Assembly (NCBI GenBank): GCA_022414725.1
Contig: CM039464.1
Location: 54,400,182-54,464,181, forward strand
Length of the DNA stretch: 64,000 nt
Source: Microglena sp. YARC
Taxonomy: Eukaryota; Chlorophyta; Chlorophyceae; Chlamydomonadales; Chlamydomonadaceae
Direction of reading: 5' to 3'
Shown in pieces: positions 35,701 to 51,313 of this stretch. A program made the translations under genes and the position numbers. The number at the start of each line of letters is the position of its first letter. Positions within the stretch are counted from its first letter, which is position 1. The notes beneath the pieces are model-generated. The model saw only the letters and a list, made by a program, of their open reading frames with translations. It was not told where the DNA came from and searched no databases.

Positions 35701-38700
35701 GATTCCAGTATTGTATTGCTTTGTATTGTATTGTACTGCATTGCAGATCCCAGTATTGAATTTTTTCTTGTTGTGATGGTTGTGCTTCTTTCCATGTCAG
35801 CCTGAGCCCTGACTCATAAGCCCTCGACTCTAAACCCTCACCTTGAGGGAACAATACATCTGGAGACATTGTCCGTTTCATTCTGAATTCTCTCTGCCAG
35901 TACTTCCATTCCGTACATCTCAGCAGCACGTCAAAATGCAACAGTCCTGATATTCTTTACATTAACCCCCTTAACCCTGATCCCGCACCTTGAGAGAACA
36001 ATACATCTGGAGACGTTGTCCGTTTCATCCTGAATTCTCTCTGCCAGTACTTCCATTCCGTACATCTCAGCAGCACGTCAAAATGCAACAGTCCTGATAT
36101 TCTGTACATTAACCCCCTAAACCCTGTTCCCGCACCTTGAGAGAGCAATACATCTTGAGACGTCGTCCGTTTCATCCTGAATTCCCTCTGCCAGTACTTC
36201 CATTCCGTACATCTCAGCAGCACGTCAAAATGCAACAGTCCTGATATTCTTTACATTAAACCCCTAAACCCTGATCCCGCACCTTAAGAGAACAATACAT
36301 CTGGAGAAGTTGTCCGTTTCATCCTGAATTCTCTCTGCCAGTACTTCCATTCCGTACATCTCAGCAGCACGTCAAAATGCAACAGTCCTGATATTCTTTA
36401 CATTAACCCCCTAAACCCTGATCCCGCACCTTGAGAGAACAATACATCTGGAGACGTTGTCCGTTTCATCCTGAATTCCCTCTGCCAGTACTTCCACTCC
36501 GTGCATCTCAGCAGCACGTCAAAATGCAATAGTCCCGATATTCTTCAAATTACCCCCCTAAACCCTGAACCCTCACCTCGAGAGAACAATGAATCTGGTG
36601 ACGTTGTCTGTTTCGTCCTGAATTCCCTCCGCCAGTACTTCCAGTCCGTACATCTCAGCAGCACGACGAGAAGCCACTGCTCCGACATTCTTTAACTGAC
36701 GTTGTGACACTGCCTGGGCGGCACCTGCAGCATAGGGTTTTGTTGGGAGTTGGTTGGGTGTAGGTTGGGAGTTGGTTGGGAGTTGCCATGGAGTTGGCTG
36801 GTGATGGCTACAGCTCAACATTCTTGAAGTGCCGTTGTGACACTGCCTGGGCGGCACCTGCAGAATAGGGTTTGGTTCGGAGTTGGTTGGGGTTGGTCAG
36901 GTGCAAGGCACGCTATATATAGCAATCGGTAGTTTTGACCCCGTTTGGGCAAAATCATCGCTATACAAATGTAAATAAGTGTTTTGTTGTTGTTGTTCTC
37001 CTAAATGGCCCTCAAAAGCTATAAAAAGCTATAAAAAGCAGTAAAACCCTCTGTCCCTGGAGGAGGCCTAAACCATGAAGCTAGAAAGTAGAAAAAACGC
37101 TTCCAGATTTGAACAAAAGCCCTGGTTGGGTGTAGGTTGGGAGTTGGTTGAGAGTTGGCTGGTGATGGCTACAGCCCAACATTCTTTAACTGACATTGTA
37201 ACGCAGCTTGAGCGGGTTGGAAGTTGGTTGGGATTTAGTTAAGAGTTGGTTGGTGATGGCTACAGCCCAACATTCTTTAACTGACGTTGTAACGCAGCTT
37301 GAGCGGGTTGGAAGTTGGTTGGGATTTTGTTGGGAGTTGGCTGGTGATTGCTGCAGCCCAACATTCTTTAACTGACATTGTAACGCAGCTTGAGCGGGTT
37401 GGAAGTTGGTTGGGATTCAGTTGGGAGTTGGTTGGTGATGGCTACAGCCCAACATTCTTTAACTGAAATTGTAACGCAGCTTGAGCGGGTTGGAAGTTGG
37501 TTGGGATTCAGTTTGGATTTGGCTGGTGATGGCTACAGCCCACCATTCTTTGACTGACATTGTACCGCAGCTTGAGCGGGTTGGAAGTTGGTTGGGATTT
37601 AGTTAGGAGTTGGCTGGTGATGGCTACAGCCCACCATTCTTTGACTGACATTGTACCGCAGCTTGAGCGGGTTGGAAGTTGGTTGGGATTTAGTTGGGAG
37701 TTGGCTGGTGATGGCTACAGCCCAACATTCTTTGACTGACATTGTACCGCAGCTTGAGCGGGTTGGAAGTTGGTTGGGATAAACTTGGGAGTTGGCTGGT
37801 GATGGCTACAGCCCAACATTCTTTAAGTGGCATTGTGACACTGCTCGAGGGATAGCCAGTCTATGACGGATATTGACCCTCACATCGAGCCCACTTGACA
37901 ACTAAGTACGAGACTCCAGGAGCAGTCTCATACTAGAGTGTGACGGGGCATAACAGTATATAAGCAGTCACGCTGATGCACGACGAGACCCGAACTTAAA
38001 CCCGAACCCTACGTCTCCCAGGTGTTGTGAGGAGCGTTAAAGCTCATGCTTTAACGCCCCAAGGCAAGATAACATCAAGGCTCATCTCCTTGACACCTGG
38101 TTAATTCTTATTTGCGTTTAGCTGTATTCTACACATCACACAGTCTATCTGGAGCAATGCCTGCTACAAGCTACTAGCTGCAAGCTGCAAGCTACTAGCT
38201 ACTAGCTACTGATGCTAGGCTACCTACCTGCTGTGTCATCGAACTGCTCCTTCACCACACCCAAACCACGCAGATAGCCATCTGTCTGGAGCAATGCCTG
38301 CTACAACCTACTAGCTACAAGCAACTACCTGCAAGCTACTAGCTACTGATGCCAGACTACCGACCTGCCGTGTCATCGAACTGCTCCTTCACCACACCCA
38401 AACCACGCAGATAGCCGTCTGTCTGGAGCAATGCCTGCAAACAGTCCAAAATATGAGTGATTGGATAACATAAGAGTGATGGGATACTTATGAGTGATGG
38501 GATACTTAAGAGTGATAGGATAAAATATGTGTGATTTGATCAAATTATGAGTGATGGGATACTTATGAGTGATGAGATAAAATATGAGTGATGGGATACT
38601 TATGAGTGATGGGATAAAATATGAGTGATGGAATCAAATTATGAGTGATAGGATGCTTATGAGTGATGGGATACAATTTGAGTGGTGGGATGGGTGATGG

Positions 38701-41700
38701 AAAGTTATGATGTGCTTTTTAAATCTCAATTGGTAGTTGCTGGGCCAGTCGTACCGACGGGCGGACCACCCCCGTGGCCACGTCAGCGACAGGTGTCGAA
38801 AAATCGAGATCCGAAACCACTGAAACCAAAAGCCCAACTGCCTGGGCCAAAAAGGCTAAACCATATCACGGCCATGCTACTTTATATAATAAGATTGGTA
38901 GTCGCTGGGCCAGTCCATCTAGCCGGTCTGGCCCAAACCAAGCAGGTCGTGGTCTGTCTGGAGCAATGCCAACACACAGTGAATGTGTGTTAGGCATGCG
39001 TGTATATCTTATTTGACTTGGTGTCGCACAGCAGTATCAAAGTATAGCAAACGTGTACAAGCAAAGCATGTGCGCAGATTGCTGCCTGTCTGGAGCAATT
39101 CCTGCAAACAGTAAATGTGTGTTACGCATGCGTGTACATCTTATCTGATTTAGCGTTGCACAGCAGTAGCAAACGTGTAGCTAACGTGTATAAGCAAAGC
39201 ATGTGTGCAGATAGCTGTCTGTCTGGAGCAATGCCTGCAAACAGTCGATGTGTGTTAAGCAAGCGTGTCCATCCTATTTGACTTAGCGTCGCACAGCAGT
39301 AGCAAAGTGTGGCAAACGTGTACAACCAAAGCATGTGTGCAGATAGCTGTCTGTCTGGAGCAATGCTTCGGACAGTCATTGTGTGTTAAGCATGTGCATG
39401 CATCCTATTTGACTTAGTGTCGCGCAGCAGTAGCAAAGTGCAGCAAACATGTACAAGCAAAGCATGTGTGCAGATAGCTGTCTGTCTGGAGCAATGCCTG
39501 CACACAGTGACTGTGTTTTAAAGTGTATAATTATATATAATGTACATATAAAGCATGTGTATAATTATGGTTTTGCACATGCACATACCCACATGCACAC
39601 ACACACCAACACACTCATACATACCCACACATGCACACACACTCATACACACACAAGCAGAAACACAAAAACATGCACACACACAAACACACTAACACAT
39701 ACGCACATATGCACACACACTCATACACACACATGCACAAGCACACAAACATACACACAAGTGCACACACCTACACCCATAAAAAGTAGAAACTCCCACC
39801 TAGGGCATGATTTACCATTACAAGCATACGAAGGCAAGGGAGTGTATACGAAGATACGTCATATACGGAAGATACGAAGGAAGTAAAGATCTATACAAGA
39901 TACGCAGTACCGGTCATATACCCACCATTACATCTATACGAAGATACGAAGGTCATATACAAAGGTAAAGATATACCACCATACATACATCTATACGAAG
40001 ATACGAAGGTCATATACAAAGGTAAAGATATACCACCATACATACATCTATACGAAGATACGAAGGTCATATACAAAGGTAAAGATACATACGGTACAAA
40101 GGTAAAGATATACCACCATACATACATCTATACGAAGATACGAAGGTCATATACAAAGGTAAAAGATATACCACCATACATACATCTATACGAAGATACG
40201 AAGGTCATATACAAAGGTAAAGATATACCACCATACATACATCTATACGAAGATACGAAGGTCATATACAAAGGTAAAGATATACCACCATACATACATC
40301 TATACGAAGATACGAAGGTCATATACAAAGGTAAAGATATACCACCATACATACATCTATACGAAGATACGAAGGTCATATACAAAGGTAAAGATATACC
40401 ACCATACATACATCTATACGAAGATACGAAGGTCATATACAAAGGTAAAGATATACCACCATACATACATCTATACGAAGATACGAAGGTCATATACAAA
40501 GGTAAAGATATACCACCATACATACATCTATACGAAGATACGAAGGTCATATACAAAGGTAAAGATATACAACCATACATACATCTATACGAAGATACGG
40601 AAGGTCATATACAAAGGTAAAGATATATCCACCATACATACATCTATACGAAGATACGAATGTCATATACAAAGGTAAAGATATACCACCATACATACAT
40701 CTATACGAAGATACGAAGGTCATATACAAAGGTAAAGATATACCACCATACATACATCTATACGAAGATACGAAGGTCATATACAAAGGTAAAGATATAC
40801 CACCATACATACATCTATACGAAGATACGAAGGTCATATACAAAGGTAAAGATATACCACCATACATACATCATTATACGAAGATACGTAAAGGTATATA
40901 CAAAGGTAAAGATATACCACCATACATACATCTATACGAAGATACGAAGGTCATATACAAAGGTAAAGATATACCACCATACATACATCTATACGAAGAT
41001 ACGAAGGTCATATACAAAGGTAAAGATATACCACCATACATACATCTATACGAAGATACGAAGGTCATATACAAAGGTAAAGATATACCACCATACATAC
41101 ATCTATACGAAGATACGAAGGTCATATACAAAGGTAAAGATATACCACCATACATACATCTATACGAAGATACGAAGGTCATATACAAAGGTAAAGATAT
41201 ACCACCATACATACATCTATACGAAGATACGAAGGTCATATACAAAGGTAAAGATATACCACCATACATACATCTATACGAAGATACGAAGGTCATATAC
41301 AAAGGTAAAGATATACCACCATACATACATCTATACGAAGATACGAAGGTCATATACAAAGGTAAAGATATACCACCATACATACATCTATACGAAGATA
41401 CGAAGGTCATATACAAAGGTAAAGATATACCACCATACATACATCTATACGAAGATACGAAGGTCATATACAAAGGTAAAGATATACCACCATACATACA
41501 TCTATACGAAGATACGAAGGTCATATACAAAGGTAAAGATATACCACCATACATACATCTATACGAAGATACGAAGGTCATATACAAAGGTAAAGATATA
41601 CCACCATACATACATCTATACGAAGATACGAAGGTCATATACAAAGGTAAAGATATACCACCATACATACATCTATACGAAGATACGAAGGTCATATACA

Positions 41701-44700
41701 AAGGTAAAGATATACCACCATACATACATCTATACGAAGATACGAAGGTCATATACAAAGGTAAAGATATACCACCATACATACATCTATACGAAGATAC
41801 GAAGGTCATATACAAAGGTAAAGATATACCACCATACATACATCTATACGAAGATACGAAGGTCATATACAAAGGTAAAGATATACCACCATACATACAT
41901 CTATACGAAGATACGAAGGTCATATACAAAGGTAAAGATATACCACCATAACATACATCTATACGAAGATACGAAGGTCATATACAAAGGTAAAGATATA
42001 CCACCATACAATACATCTATACGAAGATACGAAGGTCATATACAAAGGTAAATATATACCACCATACATACATCTATACGAAGATACGAAGGTCATATAC
42101 AAAGGTAAAGATATACCACCATACATACATCTATACGAAGATACGAAGGTCATATACAAAGGTAAAGATATACCACCATACATACATCTATACGAAGATA
42201 CGAAGGTCATATACAAAGGTAAAGATATACCAACCATACATACATCTATACGAAGATACGAAGGTCATAATACAAAGGTAAAGATATACCACCATACATA
42301 CATCTATACGAAGATACGAATGTCATAAATACAAAGGTAAAGATATACCACCATACATACATCTATACGAAGATACGAAGGTCATATACAAAGGTAAAGA
42401 TATACCACCATACATACATCTATACGAAGATACGAAGGTCATATACAAAGGTAAAGATATACCACCATACATACATCTATACGAAGATACGAAGGTCATA
42501 TACAAAGGTATATACCAAAGTCATATACGAAAAGGTAAAGATATACCACCATACATCTATACGAAGATACGAAGGTAATATACAAAGGTAAAGATATACC
42601 ACCATACAATACATCTATACGAAGATACGAAGGTCATATACAAAGGTAAAGATATACCACCATACATACATCTAATAACGAAGATACGAAGGTCATATAC
42701 AAAGGTAAAGATATACCACCATACATACATCTATACGAGATACGAAGGTCATATACAAAGGTAAAGATATACCACCATACATACATCTATACGAAGATAC
42801 GAAGGTCATATACAAAGGTAAAGATATACCACCATACATACATCTATACGAAGATACGAAGGTCATATACAAAGGTAAAGATATACCACCATACATACAT
42901 CTATACGAAGATACGAAGGTCATATACAAAGGTAAAGATATACCACCATACATACATCTATACGAAGATACGAAGGTCATATACAAAGGTAAAGATATAC
43001 CACCATACATACATCTATACGAAGATACGAAGGTCATATACAAAGGTAAAGATATACCACCATACATACATCTATACGAAGATACGAAGGTCATATACAA
43101 AGGTAAAGATATACCACCATACATACATCTATACGAAGATACGAAGGTCATATACAAAGGTAAAGATATACCACCATACATACATCTATACGAAGATACG
43201 AAGGTCATATACAAAGGTAAAGATATACCACCATACATACATCTATACGAAGATACGAAGGTCATATACAAAGGTAAAGATATACCCATACATACATCTA
43301 TACGAAGATACGAAGGTCATATACAAAGGTAAAGATATACCACCATACATACATCTATACGAAGATACGAAGGTCATATACAAAGGTAAAGATATACCAC
43401 CATACATACATCTATACGAAGATACGAAGGTCATATACAAGGTAAAGATATACCACATACATACATCTATACGAAGATACGAAGGTCATATACAAAGGTA
43501 AAGATATACCCCCATACATCTATACGAAGATACGAAGGTCATATACGAAGGTAAAGATATACCACCATACATACATCTATACGAAGATACGAAGGTCATA
43601 TACAAAGGTAAAGATATACCACCATACATACATCTATACGAAGATACGAAGGTCATATACAAAGGTAAAGATATACCACCATACATACATCTATACGAAG
43701 ATACAAGGTCATAATACCAAAGGTAAAGATATACCTCCATACATACATATATACGAAGATACGAAGGTCATATACAAAGGTAAAGATATACCACCATACA
43801 TACATCTATACGAAGATACGAAGGTCATATACAAAGGTAAAGATATACCACCATACATACATCTATACGAAGATACGAAGGTCATATACAAAGGTAAAGA
43901 TATACCACCATACATACATCTATACGAAGATACGAAGGTCATATACAAAGGTAAAGATATACCACCATACATACATCTATACGAAGATACAAAGGTCATA
44001 TACAAAGGTAAAGATATACCTCCATACATACATATATACAAAGATACGAAGGTCATATACAAAGGTAAAGATATACCACCATACATACATCTATACGAAG
44101 ATACGAAGGTCATATACAAAGGTAAAGATATACCACCATACATACATCTATACGAAGATACGAAGGTCATATACAAAGGTAAAGATATACCACCATACAT
44201 ACATCTATACGAAGATACGAAGGTCATATACAAAGGTAAAGATATACCACCATACATACATCTATACGAAGATACAAAGGTCATATACAAAGGTAAAGAT
44301 ATACCTCCATACATACATATATACAAAGATACGAAGGTCATATACAAAGGTAAAAGATATATTAACCATACATACAATCTATACGAAGATACGAAGGTCA
44401 TATACAAAGGTAAAGATATACCCACCATACATACATCTATACGAAGATACGAAGGTCATATACAAAGGTAAAGATATACCACCATACATACATCTATACG
44501 AAGATACGAAGGTCATATACAAAGGTAAAGATATACCACCATACATACATCTATACGAAGATACGAAGGTCATATACAAAGGTAAAGATATACCACCATA
44601 CATACATCTATACGAAGGTTATATACGAAGGTTTGAAGGCGCAGTAAGTAGGGAACGGCAATATGATATCATGTCATCATATGATATCATTTGATGACGG

Positions 44701-45457
44701 CAGTCCGGCTAGGCTAAAGTTACCATTTATCACTATGTACAATATTGTATGACGCAATTAGTATGATATCATACTCGCCTTTGGTCAACATCATATGATA
44801 TTCCGGTCCCTAACAGTAACCCAATTCAGTCATCAACACGCCTGCTTGGCGGAGCCCCCCCTTATGGGGGGCAGGGGCCCCCAGGGTTACCCATTTATCA
44901 GTTTGACTGTCCGACTGTCAAAAAATTGAAACCTGGCACGTCAGCCAACTGTCGTAACTAACTAGCTTCGGTCAGCTCCATCGTTGCCACCTGTCATTCC
45001 GTTGATAAGACACTCCGCCAATTTTCCGCGTTGCTTGCGACGCTGCATAGGACTTGTTTTGAAACTACCTTAACTGTTTTCATGGTTGGGAATGTCCCTT
45101 TAGCTTATTTGGCTACCCCCTTGTAATTGTATTGCAAAAATACGTACACACGCCCCTCACACCTGAGGATGACTCATCACTCTTTTGAGGTCGCCAATCT
45201 TGGTGCCAGGAAGGGCCATGAGGCAATGGTTGATCGCTAGGGAGGTTTCACCCACAATGTGGAGGTTGTACCTGCGTAGTGCAACAAGGGGGGGCTGAGG
45301 ACGGAGGACACTAGTGGGTGGGAAGGACGTTGAGGTTATACCTATATAGGGCCGGGGTGGGGTGGGGTGGTGTTGGGGTGGGGTGGTGGGGTAGGTGGTG
45401 TGCGTTTGTGGAAGGGAGGGGAAGAGGTTGTGTGAGTGTGAGTGTGAGTGTGAGTGT

Positions 45458-45525
<68 letters not shown>

Positions 45526-48500
45526 CGGGGATTCGGAGATAGTACATGTGTATTATCTATTAACTTACAATTATTTTCTCTGCCACTGCATCACTCATCA
45601 CTCATCACTGCATCACTCATCACTCTTACAATTATTTCATCTGCCACTTCATCACTCTCTACTCATCACTGCATCACTCATCACTATTACAATTATTTCA
45701 TCTGCCACTTCATCACTCTCTACTCATCACTGCATCACTCATCACTCTTACAATTATTTCATCTGCCACTGCATCACTCTTGGTTATGGTTGTCAAGTAT
45801 CGTACACCTATACTGTGATGATAATGCCTGGTGGGGCGTGGTTTTAAGAGAGCCCTGTCTTCCGGCGGTAGAGAATAGGCTGCTTCTTCACATGGACACA
45901 TATATATGCTGTTCTCACCTAATAAGCAGCCTAATGGCCTGAATGCGTCCCAGGACGCAACCTACGGTTAGGATGCGTCGGACGCAACATACCGAATTAG
46001 GTTGCGTCCCAGGACGCAACCCCTGGGGTCCGTTTGAAGTACCCTGCTCGGGATGTATGTCGGCAACATGATTATATGTATATATATATATATGCTGTTC
46101 TCACCTAATAAGCAGATCATAGCATTGGCTGGGCGGGAAGTCGGTTAAGTCGGTTACGCGATGACACCACCACGACCACGACCGCGACCACCAACCGCCA
46201 TGATTTCTTTATATATATATATACATATAATATATATATATATATATATACATGCTGTTCTCACCTAATAAGCAGGTCATAGACCGCATGGATGGACCCT
46301 CCCAAGGAGTTCTCAATGGGTAGGACAGCTCGCTCAGCCATCCATTGGCTAAGAGCCTGCAAACAAAGTCAGAGAGTTAGGTGTTTGAGGACTAGCTTCG
46401 CTCACGGACTGGGCATGCAAATCTCCCCCTCTCCCTTCTGCAATTACCCCCTCTATCCTTAACCCCTCCAAGGATTTCTCAATGGGTAGGACAGCTCGCT
46501 CAGCCATCCATTGGCTAAGAGCCTGCAAACAAAGTCAAAGAGATAGGTGTTTGAGGCCTAGGTTAATGGGCATACAAAAATTATTTGGGGCCTAGTTTCA
46601 TTCACGACTGGGCAAATCTGATTTGAGGCCTAGGTTCACTCATGAGTCATGACTGGGCAAATCTGATTTGGGGCCTAGTTTTCACTCAACGACTGGGCAA
46701 ATCTGATTTTGAGGCCTAGGTTCACTCATGAGTCATGACTGGGCAAATCTTATTTGAGGCCTAGGTTCACTCATGAGTCATGACTGGGCAAATCTGATTT
46801 GGGGCCTAGTTTCACTCAGAATTGGGCAAATTTTATTTGAGGCTTAGGTTCACTCATGAGTCATGCCTGGGCAAATCTGATTTGAGGCCTAGGTTCACTC
46901 ATGAGTCATGCCTGGGCAAATCTGATTTGAGGCCTAGGTTCACTCATGAGTCATGCCTGGGCAAATCTGATTTGAGGCCTAGTTTCACTCATGATTTGGC
47001 ATACAAATCTGCCCGCCTCTCCCCTTCTGCAACCATCCCCGCCCTTATATCCCCATCCCTGCCATTACCTCCCTCCCCCCTCTGTCCTTATCCCCCTCCC
47101 CTTACCCCCCCTATCGGTCAGAGCACCACAACGCACACGTACGGGCATGGAAGCCCCCCACCCCCCCGCCCACCACCACCACACCTCTCCCCCTTCTGCA
47201 ACATACCACCACACCACAAGATAGCTCGTCCAGCCATCCATTGGCTTAGGACCGGCAAACAAAGTCAAGCTTGGTTAGAAGGGTGGCTGTTTAGCCACCT
47301 TGCTCATCATTTTGGTTATCGGCCCCCCCCTGGACTCCTGGAGTTTAGGTCTAGGGGGGGGCCGACTGGGCATGAATGGCCCCCCACAACACCCTCACTC
47401 CCATTCTGCCAACATACACCACACCTACAAGATAGCTCGCTCAGCCATCCATTGGCTTAGGGCCTGCAAACAAAGTCAGACTTGTTTAGGGGGGTTTGCT
47501 GTAAACAGGTACCCTTGCTCATAATTTTGGTAATTGGCCCCCCCCTGGAGTTTTAGGCCCAGGTTCACAAGGACACGACTGGGCATTAAAAGCTTCATAC
47601 CCCCTTCCGCGCACCAAATTGCACACGTGGGGCAAGGACCCCCCCCCCCCCCCCCCCCCGCCCTACCCCTGTCACACGCCACAATGCACACGACTGGGCA
47701 TGAAAGCCCCCCCCCCCCCCCCCCCTCCCTCCCCTCTGCCCTTACCCACCCCCCACCCCACGCCACAACGCACACGTACGGGCAAGGAATCCCCCCCCAC
47801 CCCCCCTCCTCCGCCACCCCCCTCTCCGCACCAACACGCACACAACTGGGCATGAAAGCCCCCTCCCCCCTTCCCGCACCAAAACGCACACGTACGGGCA
47901 AGGAAGCCCCCCCTCCACTGTCCCTACCCCTCCCACGCCGAACAATGCACACGACTGGGCATGAAAGCCCCCACCCACCCACCCACCCATTCCACCCCGC
48001 CCTCCCCCTGCCCTTACCCCCCCCCACCCCCACGCCACAACGCACAACGTACGGGCAAGGAATCCCCCCCCCCCCACCCCCCCCTGCCCCTACACCCTCC
48101 ATCGCACCAACACGCACACGAATGGGCATGAAAGCCCCTCCCCCCAGTCCCTCCCCCCTTCCCGCACCAAAACGCACACGTACGGGCAAGGAAGCCCCCC
48201 CCCCCCTCTCCCCCTCCCATGCCTCCCCCCTCTCACACGCCACAATGCACACGACTGGGCATAAAAGCCTCCCCCCCCCCCCCCCACACACCACACACAC
48301 CACACTGTTCCTACCCCCTCTCACACGCCCACAATGCACACGACTGGGCATGAAAGCCCCCCCCCCCCCCCCCCCTCCACTGCCCCTACCCCTCTCTCAC
48401 ACGCCACAATGCACACGACTGGGCATGAAAGCCCCCCCCCCCCCCTCCACTGCCCCCCCCCCTCTCACACGCCACAATGCACACGACTAAGCATGAAAGC

Positions 48501-51036
48501 CCCCCCCCCCCCCTTCACTGCCCCCCCCCCCTCTCACACGCCACAATGCACACGACTGGGCATGAAAGCCCCCCCCTCCACTGCCCTACCCCCTCTCACA
48601 CGCCACAATGCACACGACTGGGCATGAAAGCCCCCCCCCCCCCTCCACTGCCCCCCCCCCCCTCTCACACGCCACAATGCACACGACTGGGCATGAAAGC
48701 CCCCCCCCCCCCCCCCCCCCCCCTCCACTGCCCCCCCCCCCCTCTCACACGCCACAATGCACACGACTAAGCATGAAAGCCCCCTCCCCCCCCCTCCACT
48801 GCCCCCCCCCCCTCTCACACGCCCACAATGCACACGACTAAGCATGAAAGCCCCCCCCCCCCTTCACTGCCCCCCCCCCCCTCTCACACGCCACAATGCA
48901 CACGACTGGGCATGAAAGCCCCCCCCCCCCCCCCCCCCCCCTCACTGCCCCCCCCCTCTCACACGCACAATGCACACGACTAAGCATGAAAGCCCCCCCC
49001 CCTCCACTGCCCCCCCCTCTACACGCCACAATGCACACGACTAAGCATGAAAGCCCCCCCCCCCTTCACTGCCCCCCCCCCCCCTCACACGCCACAATGC
49101 ACACGACTGGGCATGAAGCCCCCCCCTCCACTGCCCCTACCCCTCTCACACGCCACAATGCACACGACTGGGCATGAAAGCCCCCCCCCCCTCCACTGCC
49201 CCTCCCCCCTCCACACGCCACAATGCACACGACTGGGCATGAAAGCCCCCCCCCCCCCCCCCCCCCCCCCCCTTCACTGCCCCCCCCCCCTCTCACACGC
49301 CAATGCACACGACTGGGCATGAAAGCCCCCCCCCCCCTCCTCCGCCCCACACCTTCCGCACCAACACGCACACGTACGGGCAAGGAATCCCCCCCTCCTC
49401 TCCGCCCACAGGCACGGAAGCTAACTACCACCACCACCACCACCACTACCACCACCATCACTACCACCACCATCACCACCACCAAAACTACACCACCACC
49501 ACCACCACTAAAACACCACTACCAGTATCATCACCACCACCACTTCACCACCACCACACCACCACCACAACCACCATCATCACCACCACCACCACCACTA
49601 CGACCACTACCACCACCATCACCACCACCACTACACCACCATCACCACCACTACCACTACCACTACACCACCACTACCACCATCATCACCACCACCACTT
49701 CACCACCACTACCACCACACCACCACCACCACCACATCATCACCACCACCACCACTACACCACCACCATCATCACCATCACCACTACCACACTACCACCA
49801 CATCACACACCACCACCACCATAATCACCATCACACTACCACCATACCACCACCATCACCACCACCACCACTACCACCACCACCATCATCACCACACCAC
49901 TACACCATCATCATATCAAGTGAACGTGCATATAGATGGAGTATGCACGTGACATACGCATGAGCTTAGACTCTCCATCTCCCCCCCCCCCCCCCCCCCC
50001 TACCACTACCCCACCTACCCACCCATCCAACACAAACACACACACCACCTAACATACACACTTCTCGAGTGCGGGATCAAGCTCAAGCTGAACACCGTGG
50101 CGTGCAGCCACAACTTGGAGGAGAATATGAATGAGCAGATTCAAGCGCTAGGACCTTCCAGGTGTGTGTGGTGCTGGGGGTGGGGGTGGTGCCCCCACCC
50201 CACCTCCCCACCCACCACCCTACACTACCCCACTCCCCACCCCCTATACACACACACACCACCACACCAAACATACACACACTGGAAGGCCACCTCGAAC
50301 TGTTCGCATGGCAATGGCTCATGACCTGGGCATGCCTTGGAGGCTGCCACTTCACTGTAGGCTCCAGGCACACCCTGATAAGCCCCCACACACACACCCT
50401 ACCACCACCACCATCACTACACACGCACACATTCACACACACCACCCCTACTACTGCCTTCCCCCACACACACGCACAACCCCTGCTACTGCCCCTCCCC
50501 CCCCCACACACACCCACACACACTCACACCACACCACCACCAAAACATACACACACCTGGAAGGCCACCTCAAACTGTTCGCATGGCAATGGCTCATAAC
50601 CTGGGCATGCCTTGGTGGCCGCAACTTCACTGTAGGCTCCAGGCACACCCTGGTAAGCCCCCCACCCCACCCACCCACCCACCCTACCCCCCCACTCCAT
50701 CACCACACACGCACACATTCACACACACCCCTACTACTGCCTTCCCCCACACACACACACAACCCCTACCAGTGCCACACACACACCACTCCCCACACAC
50801 AACCCTGCCACTGCCCCCCCCCCCCCCACACACACACACACACACACACACACCACCACCACGAAACATACACACACCTGGAAGGCCACCTCGAACTGTT
50901 CGCATGGCAATGGCTCATAACCTGGGCATGCCTTGGAGGCTGCCACTTCACTGTAGGCTCCAGGCACACCTTGATAAGCCACGTTGTTGAGCCTTGACAG
51001 GTTCTCATGAGCAGCCTCCTGCACAATGACGTGTGT

Positions 51037-51079
<43 letters not shown>

Positions 51080-51146
51080 AGGGATAAGCCACGTTGTTGA
51101 GCCTTGACAGGTTCTCATGAGCAGCCTCCTGCACAATGACGTGTGT

Positions 51147-51180
<34 letters not shown>

Positions 51181-51248
51181 CAGGGATAAGCCACGTTGTT
51201 GAGCCTTGACAGGTTCTCATGAGCAGCCTCCTGCACGATGACGTGTGT

Positions 51249-51313
<65 letters not shown>

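Noticed and set aside
40660..42051. A 463-residue plus-strand and a 351-residue minus-strand open frame
   Set aside because: Both are translations of the 57-bp satellite, whose length is divisible by three; they consist only of one 19-residue repeat and lie in an intron.
39925..44625. CRISPR-like array of direct repeats
   Set aside because: The units are contiguous with no unique spacers, and the context is a eukaryotic intron.
47476..49963. Long proline-, glycine- or histidine-rich open frames on both strands
   Set aside because: They come from C-run arrays and CAC repeats with no start context, no domain and equal openness on the opposite strand.
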